Shown piece by piece: positions 36,071-43,836 of a DNA stretch of 64,000 nucleotides; within the stretch, counting starts at the first letter, position 1, and every line of letters begins with the position of its first letter. Where the stretch lies: assembly GCA_902826695.1 (NCBI GenBank), contig CADEFU010000001.1, positions 62,001 to 126,000 of the forward strand, in the 5' to 3' direction. The DNA comes from an uncultured Alphaproteobacteria bacterium (GTDB taxonomy: Bacteria > Pseudomonadota > Alphaproteobacteria > Micropepsales > Micropepsaceae). The notes beneath the pieces were generated by a model that did not search any database, had not been told where the DNA came from, and saw nothing but the letters and a program-made list of their open reading frames with translations. The position numbers and the translations under genes are program-made.

Positions 36071-36640
36071 ATGGAAGGCTACGGGCTTTGGATTGTTTTG
36101 GGCGTGATCGTTCTGCTCATTGTGTGGGTCGTTGCGATCTACAATGGGTTGGTGTCGATGCGGCAGCGGACCAATCAGGCGTTTGCCGATGTCGACGTGC
36201 AACTGAAGCAGCGGCACGACTTGATCCCGAATTTGGTCGAGACGGTAAAGGGATATGCGGCGCATGAGAAGACCACGCTCGACGCGGTGGTCCAAGCGCG
36301 TAACGCCGCCGTGGGAGCGCACGGGCCGGCTGCGCAGGCGCAAGCAGAGAATATGCTTTCGGGGGCTCTGCGGCAGCTGTTTGCTCTGTCGGAAGCCTAC
36401 CCGGACCTAAAGGCAAGCGCGAACTTCCAGCAGTTGCAGCGGGATTTGAGCGACGTTGAGAACAAGCTCTCGGCGGCTCGCCGGTTCTTCAACAATGCAG
36501 TGTCGGAATACAACGCCGGTGTTCAGCAGTTCCCGGCGGTGTTGTTCGCGGGCGCGTTCGGCTTCTTGCAGCGTGAGTTCTTCGATGTCGGCGACGATCA
36601 GCGCAAGACGCTCGACACGGCGCCGCAGGTGAAGTTCTAG
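36071..36640 (+). CDS. lemA: LemA-family membrane protein
   Basis: A 189-aa protein with one N-terminal membrane helix (about 5-25) and a long helical cytoplasmic or periplasmic domain. The signature segment RTNQAFADVDVQLKQRHDLI followed by PNLVETVKGYAAHE is typical of LemA. A good ribosome site (gggaggagg) precedes the ATG. It is co-directional with an M48 protease 19 bases downstream, a pairing found widely. LemA function is not well established; membrane-stress roles are suggested. Confidence 0.92.
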   Translation: MEGYGLWIVLGVIVLLIVWVVAIYNGLVSMRQRTNQAFADVDVQLKQRHDLIPNLVETVKGYAAHEKTTLDAVVQARNAAVGAHGPAAQAQAENMLSGALRQLFALSEAYPDLKASANFQQLQRDLSDVENKLSAARRFFNNAVSEYNAGVQQFPAVLFAGAFGFLQREFFDVGDDQRKTLDTAPQVKF

Positions 36641-36659
36641 CGACGTTGCCGTCTCACCG

Positions 36660-37676
36660 ATGAGCGAGTCTTACGGGCTCTACGGGCATATCAGAGCGAA
36701 CAGGCGCCGGTCAGCAATTCTGATCGGCGGCCTGTTCGTGCTCGTCTACTTGCTCGTGTTTGCGTTCACCCTTGCGTTCCTCGGCGTGGTCATGGGGGAC
36801 GAACCGTTGGGCGAGATCCTGGCGGAAGCCTGGCGGCAATTCCTATGGCTCTCGCCTTGGGCGACAATGGCGACGCTGATATGGGTCGCGATCGGATATC
36901 GGTTCCATCAAGCCATGATCGATAGGTCCACCGGCGCTAAGGACGTGACGCGGGAGGAGGAGCCGCGGCTCTACCATTTGCTGGAAAATCTATGCATCTC
37001 GCGCGGGATCACGATGCCGAAACTGCAGGTGATCGAGACCGACGTGCTGAACGCCTATGCGTCGGGGATGCATGAGAAGCAGTATAAAGTGGCGATCACG
37101 CGCGGGCTTATGGATGCGCTTGACGATCAGGAGCTTGAGGCGGTCCTGGGGCACGAACTCACGCACATCCGCAACGGTGACGTGCGGTTGATGGTTGTGG
37201 CTGTTGTCATCGCGGGTGTGATCACGCTCGCGGGCGAGATTGTGTTCCGCATCTTGTTCGACAACAGCGGCCACGGGTTCCGCTCGACCCGGTGGCGCAC
37301 CGGTTCGTCGTCGTCGGGAAGCCGCGATAAGGGCGGGGGCGGGTTGCTTGCGATCTTGATTGCGGTGGTGATCATCGCAATCGCGTGGTTCTTGTCCCTG
37401 GTGATACGTTTTGCGCTGTCGCGTTCGCGCGAATACTTGGCTGATGCGGGGGCTGTCGAGTTGACGAAGAACCCAGACGCCATGATCAGCGCGCTGCGAA
37501 AGATCGAGGGCAAGTCAGAGATGCCGTCCGTGCCGTCCGGCATTATGGAAATGTGCATCGAGAACAAGCCGAACACTGTTGCCGACCTGTTCTCGACACA
37601 TCCATCCGTTCAGCGGCGAGTGGACAAATTGGTCGCCGTCGCGGGCGGCCAAGACGCCGGGCCGTCGCCGGCCTAG
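36660..37676 (+). CDS. M48-family zinc metalloprotease (HtpX-like)
   Basis: A 338-aa membrane protease. Hydrophobic segments lie at about 20-44 and 63-80, and again near 175-195 and 225-250. The zinc motif H165-E166-x-x-H169 (GHELTH) is intact, with the third ligand in SREYLADAGAVEL. It lacks the separate stress operon seen for classical htpX but pairs with lemA, a common organisation. Likely role: quality control of membrane proteins. Its stop overlaps that of a 54-aa ORF on the other strand (CTAG at 37673-37676). Confidence 0.9.
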   Translation: MSESYGLYGHIRANRRRSAILIGGLFVLVYLLVFAFTLAFLGVVMGDEPLGEILAEAWRQFLWLSPWATMATLIWVAIGYRFHQAMIDRSTGAKDVTREEEPRLYHLLENLCISRGITMPKLQVIETDVLNAYASGMHEKQYKVAITRGLMDALDDQELEAVLGHELTHIRNGDVRLMVVAVVIAGVITLAGEIVFRILFDNSGHGFRSTRWRTGSSSSGSRDKGGGGLLAILIAVVIIAIAWFLSLVIRFALSRSREYLADAGAVELTKNPDAMISALRKIEGKSEMPSVPSGIMEMCIENKPNTVADLFSTHPSVQRRVDKLVAVAGGQDAGPSPA

Positions 37677-37837
37677 TCGTCGGTGCCCGCAATCGACTTC
37701 GATACGTAGCCCAAGCAATAGACAAGCAACGCGATCAGAACATAGGCGACGATATGCTTATCGACGGGTAGGCCCAAGCGGCCGACCTGGTTGATGAGAA
37801 CATTCCAATAGAACGTGATGATGCTCATATCCGTCAT
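37673..37837 (-). CDS. Small membrane protein (54 aa), antisense-side, unrecognised
   Basis: A 54-codon ORF starting at ATG 37837, with a purine-rich site (ggtaggag) about 7 bases upstream. The peptide has one strong membrane helix (HIVAYVLIALLVYCLGYV) preceded by TFYWNVLINQVGRLGLP and ends in GTDD. The stop TAG shares two bases with the M48 stop. The good start site and helix suggest a real gene. No family recognised. Confidence 0.55.
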   Translation of the reverse strand: MTDMSIITFYWNVLINQVGRLGLPVDKHIVAYVLIALLVYCLGYVSKSIAGTDD

Positions 37838-37938
37838 TGCGGAACTCCTACCGCGAGTTAGTGCGTGGAGTGTGCGCCTGTCACATCAACGACGTCTGAA
37901 TGCGCCCTAGGCGAATTCTTCAAAATTTTACGGGTGGC

Positions 37939-39012
37939 TCAGCGCGGCCAAAAGATGCTGCCCGTCCATGGAAGTTGGATGAGCGGGTGGTTTATCCAAT
38001 GCGTCCAATCGTGGACGAGGAACTGGGAAACATAGATTTCGGCGACAAGGCCAAACCAAAGGGCGAGCGCAACGGTGCTGGCAATCGCACCCGAGAGAAT
38101 GGTGCCAGCGCCCAGGACCGTGCGTTTTAGGGCTGTTCGTGCCGGTTGCTCGCTAAAATTAACGCCAAATCGTTGCAAGAGCGCGCGCTCAGGCGCCGCG
38201 AAACCCGCATCATTCTTGGCGGCAAGCTTCAGCGCCGCTCGGGCATAGACGTGGGCCGCCGCCATGCGGAGAGCGACGTAGAGCGGAAACAGGGCAGCTG
38301 CAACGAGCAGGGGATAGCGCTCCGCCATGAGCTGCAAAGCCTCCGGATCGGTGGTGCTGTTGCCGAGGCCTAGTGGTGCAACTTTCATTACAGCTACGAC
38401 GAAGCCTGCAGTGACAAAGACAGCGGCTAGGCCGATCAGGCCGAACTGGACCTCGCGGGCTGCGCGACGGAGGAAAGGGACGTCGAAGAACGAGGCCCAC
38501 GAGTTGTTGACTGCTTGGCGGATCTCGGCCAGCGGTAGAAGCGTCATCGCGACGATGAAGTAGGCGATGCCAGCCAACGCGATGAGTTGTCCCAAGAAGG
38601 CCTGCTCGTAGCCTTTATTGAATGAGTTGTCCCAGCCTGCCCACCAAGAGAGGGCCCAGAGCACGCCAGCGGGTGCGAGGATGATCGCCATCGGCACAAG
38701 GGCGCGCACGCCGGCATACGCGTTTGCCCACAGCGAACCGAAGAGCGCGCGTAAGCTTAGTGCGATGGCGCGGACGGGGCCGCTGCGGCGCGCTTCGGTG
38801 AACAGGGTGCCGGCGTCGTCGGCCATGATCCAGCGCGGCCAGTGACGGTGCTCTTCACCGGCCGGGCTGCCCGCATGTGTTTCCCAACGTCGCGCTACGG
38901 TGCGGGCGGCGCTTCGTTGGGTCCAACCGACGACAAGGACGGCGGTGACGGGGGTTAGCGTGAACAGTGCGCCGAGGAGGTAGCGCCAAGCGAAGGCCGC
39001 CGCGGTTCTCAT
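37939..39012 (-). CDS. Polytopic membrane protein of unknown function
   Basis: A 357-aa inner-membrane protein with about six to seven hydrophobic segments. An acidic/basic region at about 30-75 and a large soluble stretch at about 230-290 are present. The end is unusual: a histidine/tryptophan-rich segment (VHDWTHWINHPLIQLPW) that could be a membrane-surface or metal site. The start overlaps the sulfatase-fold gene stop by 4 bases, so it is co-transcribed and probably works with it. I do not recognise the family. Confidence 0.75.
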   Translation of the reverse strand: MRTAAAFAWRYLLGALFTLTPVTAVLVVGWTQRSAARTVARRWETHAGSPAGEEHRHWPRWIMADDAGTLFTEARRSGPVRAIALSLRALFGSLWANAYAGVRALVPMAIILAPAGVLWALSWWAGWDNSFNKGYEQAFLGQLIALAGIAYFIVAMTLLPLAEIRQAVNNSWASFFDVPFLRRAAREVQFGLIGLAAVFVTAGFVVAVMKVAPLGLGNSTTDPEALQLMAERYPLLVAAALFPLYVALRMAAAHVYARAALKLAAKNDAGFAAPERALLQRFGVNFSEQPARTALKRTVLGAGTILSGAIASTVALALWFGLVAEIYVSQFLVHDWTHWINHPLIQLPWTGSIFWPR

Positions 39013-40175
39013 GCGAAGACCTCTTCGAGGATTGGGCTCTCAGCGGATGTGGCGTTGAAGTTCATCACTTGTGCGACGGTGCGCGCGATCGCCGTTTGCT
39101 CGACGCTTTTGTCGACGACCCGGCCGCGGGCGATGCCTCGGCCGAAGGCGAAAGCCCAGACGTCGTGGGCGGATTTCGAGTTGAAGTGATGCTGGTAACG
39201 GATCTGCATCAGCGGATTGTCGTCGCGGCCGCAGTCGGGAACGACGATGAAGACGGTGTTGCCGCGATAGGCGGGATCGGCATTGGCCGCGTCGACGATC
39301 TGGCGCAGCCCGTCGTCGATGATCGCGATCGCGCGGGTGTAGTGCGATGCGTTGCCCCAATGCACGTAGTCAGGGTCTTGGTAGTTCACGAGCATTAGTT
39401 TGGGTTTCAGCTCGCGCATCGCGCGAAGCGAGAGTGCGGTCAGCAGGCGGTCGCCGCGCGCGTTGATCAAGCCACTGTCGCCGTAATCGTGTCGCCAATT
39501 CTCCCAGAACGCTTCGAGGCGCGGAGTCGGTCGCACGGCCTCGCGATCGAGGTTGGAGGCTTCGAGGCTGGAGAGTTCGGTGCGCGCGTCTGCAAGGGCA
39601 TTGCCGGTCAATGCGCCGGTTGCGAGCTTCTTGCGTAGAAGGTGCGCTTTGAATTGGGTCAGGCTGATGACGGAGGAGTGGTAGCGGATGCCATAGTGCG
39701 GGTCGGTTGAATAGACGAGGATGTCCTCGTCGGGGCGGTTCTCTCCGTTGACGATTAGTGCCTCGTGCGGGGCGATGTCGTAGGCGGCACGCAGGTACTC
39801 GAAGAGGGTTGGCGCTTTGGCTTCGAACATCTCCGTGCCAAAGCGGGGCGAGATGTTCTCATAGCGGTCGTAGCGGCCGGTCAGGATGTTCAGCGTGCCT
39901 TGGGCGTGGCTCGTGACGATGCCCTCGCGCGCCTCGATACGCATCTTTGGGTAGAGCGTGCCTTCGGCGAGCAGTCGCTTCGAAAGATAGGGGGCGTAGG
40001 AGTATTGCGGGTTGATCGTTTCGGCTCTGCGTACGCCACCGCCGAAGCGGATGATGATGACGTTAGGGCCGGTATAGGGGCGTTGGATGGCGGGTTGGGC
40101 GACGCTGGGAAGCGCAGAGGCGGCGGTTAGCGCGAGCGCGGACAGCCCGAAGACGCGGCGGCTGAGACTCGTCAT
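39009..40175 (-). CDS. Tat-exported sulfatase/alkaline-phosphatase-fold protein
   Basis: A 388-aa protein with a twin-arginine signal (SLSRRVFGLSALALTAASA). The mature part shows the alkaline phosphatase superfamily layout: an NVIIIRFGGG strand, a TSHAQGTLNILTGRYDRY nucleophile-like region, DPDYVHWG, and FIVVPDCGRDDN near the C-terminus. The N-terminal aspartate pair that binds metal in sulfatases (DD after VIII) is replaced by FGGGVRR. So the metal site is altered or the family is different. I chose ATG 40175 because GAGGG and the Tat signal precede or follow it; the frame is open to 40235. Substrate unknown. Confidence 0.8.
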   Translation of the reverse strand: MTSLSRRVFGLSALALTAASALPSVAQPAIQRPYTGPNVIIIRFGGGVRRAETINPQYSYAPYLSKRLLAEGTLYPKMRIEAREGIVTSHAQGTLNILTGRYDRYENISPRFGTEMFEAKAPTLFEYLRAAYDIAPHEALIVNGENRPDEDILVYSTDPHYGIRYHSSVISLTQFKAHLLRKKLATGALTGNALADARTELSSLEASNLDREAVRPTPRLEAFWENWRHDYGDSGLINARGDRLLTALSLRAMRELKPKLMLVNYQDPDYVHWGNASHYTRAIAIIDDGLRQIVDAANADPAYRGNTVFIVVPDCGRDDNPLMQIRYQHHFNSKSAHDVWAFAFGRGIARGRVVDKSVEQTAIARTVAQVMNFNATSAESPILEEVFA

Positions 40176-40292
40176 TGTGACCCTCATGCGCGAAAGGTAA
40201 GAAGCAGATATCGCGTCCGGGGTGTGGGCGTGCAATATGCGCGACGCTCGGCCGCAAACACTATTTCGTGTGGTGCAGTGCGGGATTGCTGC

Positions 40293-42161
40293 TTAGCGGG
40301 CACCGACGGGGGCGGCGATGCGCTTTACGGGCTTGCGCTTCGCCTGCGCAGGTTTGCGACCGAGGCGCGTGATCTTGCGCAAGGCCGCGGTGGCGATGCC
40401 GCTCCAGCTGCTTAGCCGGCGCTCCAAGTGCTGGACATGCATGCGCTCGAAGCGGAGGTCTTCTTCGATGCGGCGGGCGCGGGATTCGACGTCGCCATGC
40501 GGGGCGTGGGCCGCCTGCTTGGTGGCGCCGGTACCCTCACCGGTGACGTTGTAAGCGTCGGTGAGTTCTGCCCTCAGTTCGGCAGACTCGGCAAGGATAT
40601 CGCGTTCGTTGGCTTCGAGTTCGGCGATGCGCTCGCGGGCGGCGATCAGCGCCTCTTGGTGCTGGCGTGCTTCGGCTTGCGCCTTAATCACCTTGGTTTC
40701 GTGCGTGTGGATTTGTTCCTTGGCGGCGGCGAGTTGCTTGCTCAGGTCCATCGCGTTCGCGAGCGCCGTCACCGCACGGCCGCGCGCCTCTTCCATTTCG
40801 GCGTGTGCCTTGTCGCTCTTCTTCATCTGCGCTTTCAGCTGGCCTTCGATCGCCTCGGTGCGGTCCGTTAGGTGCTTCGCCAGCTTCTGAAGTTCTTTCG
40901 TGTCTTCAGCGGCGCGGCGCACGGTTTCCTGCGCTTCGATGCGCTTCTTTTCGAGGTCGGCGATTTCCTTCATCAAAGCCGTGACTCTTTGTACGGCTTG
41001 TTCGGAACGGCGTTGGTGATCGTCGGCGGCGCTCGACGCGTCTTTCACCTCCGTCTTCACTTGGCCGAGCGCCGCCTCAAGATCGGTGCTCATCTTTTCG
41101 AGGTCGGCGCTTCGCGCTTTCGTCGCTTTGACTTCGCTTTCGAGTGCCTTGATGCGTGCGCTCGCCGTTTTGTACTCCTCGCGCGATTTGTTAAGGTCGG
41201 CGCGGATGGCTTCGGCTTTGTCGGCACGGGCGGTTGCTTCAGTGGCCGTCTTTTCAGCCTGCTTCAGCGCTTCGGTTTGCGCGAACGCCACCACGCCGAA
41301 GATGCGAGCGCTTTCTGCGAACGCTGTTCGCATCCGGTCTAGTTCACGCTTTGGTTCGGCGGCTTTCGGTTCGTCGCAGAGCAAGGTCAGCGCGCGGTAG
41401 GCATGCTTTACCCAGTGCGGGACCTCGGTGTGGGCTTCGAGTTCGGCTAGCGTCGAGCGATGATTGTGCAGCTCGATGTCGAGAAACTCGCGCACGTCGC
41501 TGGCTGCATCGTTTGGTTGCCGCGGCCACTGGAGGCCGAGCCGCGCGCCGGATTGCACCGCAAGGAGCTTCCAGTCTTCGAGCAGCGCGTCGAAGGTCAC
41601 GATGTTGCGTGACAGGTGTCTTGTTTCGTACTCGGCGTCAAGATTGTGGCGCAGCCAGAGGAGCATCGCCTTTTCGAACGGAATGTTGTCGCGCTCGCGC
41701 AGCGACTCTGCCACTTCGAGCGGGTTGCGCACGACCAGCAGCGGGGCAGAGCGAATGCCCGCCTTTTCGAGTGTGGACATCCAGAACGGGAGTGTACGGC
41801 AGATGCGGGGATCTTTGAGAGCGATTAGCGGCTGGTTCGGGAACTCCTCGTCGATCGCCGCGCGGATTTTGACGGCATAGCGAGCGGCGATTTCGCTATC
41901 GCGGAAGCGGGCAGGAGGTGCACGCCAATCGTCCCAGGAGGAGTCCATCTCGGCCAGCATCTGTTCGTGCAGCGCGACAAGCGGCGCGGACTCCCAGTAG
42001 CCGCGTGGGTTGGCTTCGTTTGCCGGCACGAGTTGGCGCGGCATGCTGGCGCCCAGAAAGTTCACGATGCGCGCGAGTGCCGACGTGCCGCTTCTGTGCA
42101 TGCCAAGAACGAGAATGGCAGTCCGGTGGGCGGGGACTGATCTATCTGGCTTCTTGGCCAT
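40293..42161 (-). CDS. Sulfotransferase fused to a long C-terminal coiled coil
   Basis: A 622-aa protein. The N-terminal domain (about 1-270) is a PAPS-dependent sulfotransferase: GMHRSGTSALARIVNFLGA is the 5'-phosphosulfate loop and LLVVRNPLEVAESL is the 3'-phosphate site. A helical region follows, then a roughly 290-residue heptad-rich coiled coil (about 290-580) with alternating K, E, A and Q. A basic tail ends the chain. I chose ATG 42161 at MAKKPDRSV; the frame extends upstream to 42209. It may sulfate a surface glycan while scaffolded by the coil. A fusion of this size is uncommon. Confidence 0.82.
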   Translation of the reverse strand: MAKKPDRSVPAHRTAILVLGMHRSGTSALARIVNFLGASMPRQLVPANEANPRGYWESAPLVALHEQMLAEMDSSWDDWRAPPARFRDSEIAARYAVKIRAAIDEEFPNQPLIALKDPRICRTLPFWMSTLEKAGIRSAPLLVVRNPLEVAESLRERDNIPFEKAMLLWLRHNLDAEYETRHLSRNIVTFDALLEDWKLLAVQSGARLGLQWPRQPNDAASDVREFLDIELHNHRSTLAELEAHTEVPHWVKHAYRALTLLCDEPKAAEPKRELDRMRTAFAESARIFGVVAFAQTEALKQAEKTATEATARADKAEAIRADLNKSREEYKTASARIKALESEVKATKARSADLEKMSTDLEAALGQVKTEVKDASSAADDHQRRSEQAVQRVTALMKEIADLEKKRIEAQETVRRAAEDTKELQKLAKHLTDRTEAIEGQLKAQMKKSDKAHAEMEEARGRAVTALANAMDLSKQLAAAKEQIHTHETKVIKAQAEARQHQEALIAARERIAELEANERDILAESAELRAELTDAYNVTGEGTGATKQAAHAPHGDVESRARRIEEDLRFERMHVQHLERRLSSWSGIATAALRKITRLGRKPAQAKRKPVKRIAAPVGAR

Positions 42162-42454
42162 TACTGCGTCTTTCCACTCCGTGTCGTCTCGTAAGCGGCC
42201 GGGCGCCATGTGGACGCTTCGAATCGCTTGTTCCGATCATGACGTATCGGACTGCGTTCTGCCTTGGCTAGCGTTGCGTTGGATGGGCGCGTGGTCAAGG
42301 GCGCTCGCGCAGACATGGAAGAAGATTCACGTGGGTTGGCCTTGCGGCGGTTGCGTGCGAACGTAGCGGTTACAAATGAAGTTGTGTCAGCCAACTCGCG
42401 GTTGCGGTGGATTCGCGAGTTGACGACGGCGGGTGCCGGGCGGAAACTTTACAG
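42162..42454. promoter_or_regulatory. Divergent promoter region between the sulfotransferase and M23 genes
   Basis: A 293-base gene-free space between two divergent genes. It carries no clear consensus promoter, hairpin or repeat that I can identify. It must contain the promoters for both genes. Confidence 0.4.
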
Positions 42455-43156
42455 ATGCTCACGAAGAACATCGTAGCGCTGGCAACTGCGACAGCCCTGA
42501 CTCTGCTCGGGGTGGGATCGCTTGCGTGGGGCCCGCGCGGTGATTGGCCGGTCGAGCGTCCGGCTGTGATGGCGCAGCGGCCGCTTTGGGTGCCGGTCGC
42601 GGGTGTGGGCGTGGATAGGCTCAAGGACTCGTTTGGGGCGCCGCGATCGGGCGGGCGGAAGCACAAGGGCATCGACATTTTCGCGCGACAAGGTACGGCG
42701 GTGCGCGCGGCGGCGACGGGGACGATTGTCGGCCGTTACCTCGCGGGTAAGGGCGGGATCGCGCTCTATCAACTCGATGAGACGGGCAAGTTTGTCTACT
42801 ACTATGCACACTTGAACGGATTTGCACCCGACCTGAAGAAGGGGATGAAGGTCGAGCAGGGGCAAGTCATTGGCTATGTCGGCACGACCGGGAACGCCGA
42901 GAAGACGGCGCCGCATTTGCACTTTCAGATTCAACACGTGCTCGACCAGAAGCGCTGGTGGAAAGGTCCGGTGGTGAACCCGTATACGGCGCTGATGGCG
43001 GGGCGCGTAACGGAGCTGCCGCCGGTGTTGGTCGCTCAGCGGCCTGGTGTCACCAAGTCTGACGATACGCACTTGGCCTCAATGACCACGGGCTCAACCA
43101 AGAGCGTGCGGCCAAGCAAAGGCACGAAACGCGGGACACGGACGTACCAGCCGTAA
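42455..43156 (+). CDS. M23-family peptidase (LytM-like), exported
   Basis: A 233-aa exported protein of the M23 (LytM) family. A signal peptide (about 1-26) precedes the domain. The zinc ligand H in GRKHKGIDIF and the conserved HLHFQI segment (T-A-P-H-L-H-F-Q) are present, so the enzyme should be active. YYYAHLNGF supplies the third typical segment. The C-terminal roughly 45 residues are low-complexity (T, S, K, R) and lie antisense to the end of the next gene for 121 bases. Probable role: peptidoglycan cleavage in the periplasm. ATG 42455 was chosen because the signal peptide starts there. Confidence 0.87.
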   Translation: MLTKNIVALATATALTLLGVGSLAWGPRGDWPVERPAVMAQRPLWVPVAGVGVDRLKDSFGAPRSGGRKHKGIDIFARQGTAVRAAATGTIVGRYLAGKGGIALYQLDETGKFVYYYAHLNGFAPDLKKGMKVEQGQVIGYVGTTGNAEKTAPHLHFQIQHVLDQKRWWKGPVVNPYTALMAGRVTELPPVLVAQRPGVTKSDDTHLASMTTGSTKSVRPSKGTKRGTRTYQP

Positions 43157-43836
43157 GTGTGAAAGGTGCAGCTTCCGACGACGGGGATCTGCGCGAAGGT
43201 AAGATCCGGCGTCCAGTTCCAATAGACCCAGCTGTCGGTGACGTTGAAGGCCATGTTGTCCTTTTGGCCGTTGGCGTCGGTGTAGTCGCCGAAGACGAGG
43301 TAGCGGTCCTGGTCGATGATCTGTTTGAACGTGATGTGTACGTTGTGGAAGTCACGTGTCGTGCCAAGCACGTAGTAGATTTTGAAGAACGGCCAAGCGA
43401 GCGTGAGGGCAAGAACTGTGAGCATCACGCGGCCAGCGAGCGTCAGCTTCCGTGCGCCCGATGGGTCCGTTTTCGTTGCGACGGCGATGATCACGGGCCA
43501 GACGTAAGTCACGAACGCGCGTTCGACTGCCATGATGCCTGCGCCAACGCGTGAGGATGTGCGCGGCATGCGCCGCGTGAACAAGTCGCCGATTGGGGCG
43601 CCAAAAGCGCGGATGCGACGCCATAGGCGGCCGTGCCAGCCTAGCTTGCGCTCGGCCTCGGCCTTGCGCTTCTTCTCATCTTCCTGGCGCTGACGCTCTT
43701 GCTCGTCGAGCACGCGTCGCGCAGCGCGGGCTTGAGATTCCGCTCGAGCCGCGGGGTCAGTGTCGAGATCTTGCAGCGTGTCGTCCGCGTTCAGGATTTC
43801 GCGCTTCGGGTCGTCAGTGTTGTCGCCGCCGCTCAT
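43036..43836 (-). CDS. Membrane protein, third gene of the AAA+ operon
   Basis: A 266-aa protein with an acidic, arginine/glutamine-rich N-terminal region (about 1-66, coiled). Two hydrophobic segments at about 110-125 and 132-155 precede a roughly 110-residue C-terminal beta-rich domain with tryptophan/tyrosine-rich patches (WVYWNWTPDLTF). Its ATG overlaps the AAA+ stop by 4 bases, so it is translationally coupled. The last 121 bases are antisense to the M23 gene end. It may anchor the ATPase complex to the membrane. Resemblance to DUF1523 is too weak to assert. Confidence 0.75.
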   Translation of the reverse strand: MSGGDNTDDPKREILNADDTLQDLDTDPAARAESQARAARRVLDEQERQRQEDEKKRKAEAERKLGWHGRLWRRIRAFGAPIGDLFTRRMPRTSSRVGAGIMAVERAFVTYVWPVIIAVATKTDPSGARKLTLAGRVMLTVLALTLAWPFFKIYYVLGTTRDFHNVHITFKQIIDQDRYLVFGDYTDANGQKDNMAFNVTDSWVYWNWTPDLTFAQIPVVGSCTFHTYGWYVRVPRFVPLLGRTLLVEPVVIEAKCVSSDLVTPGR

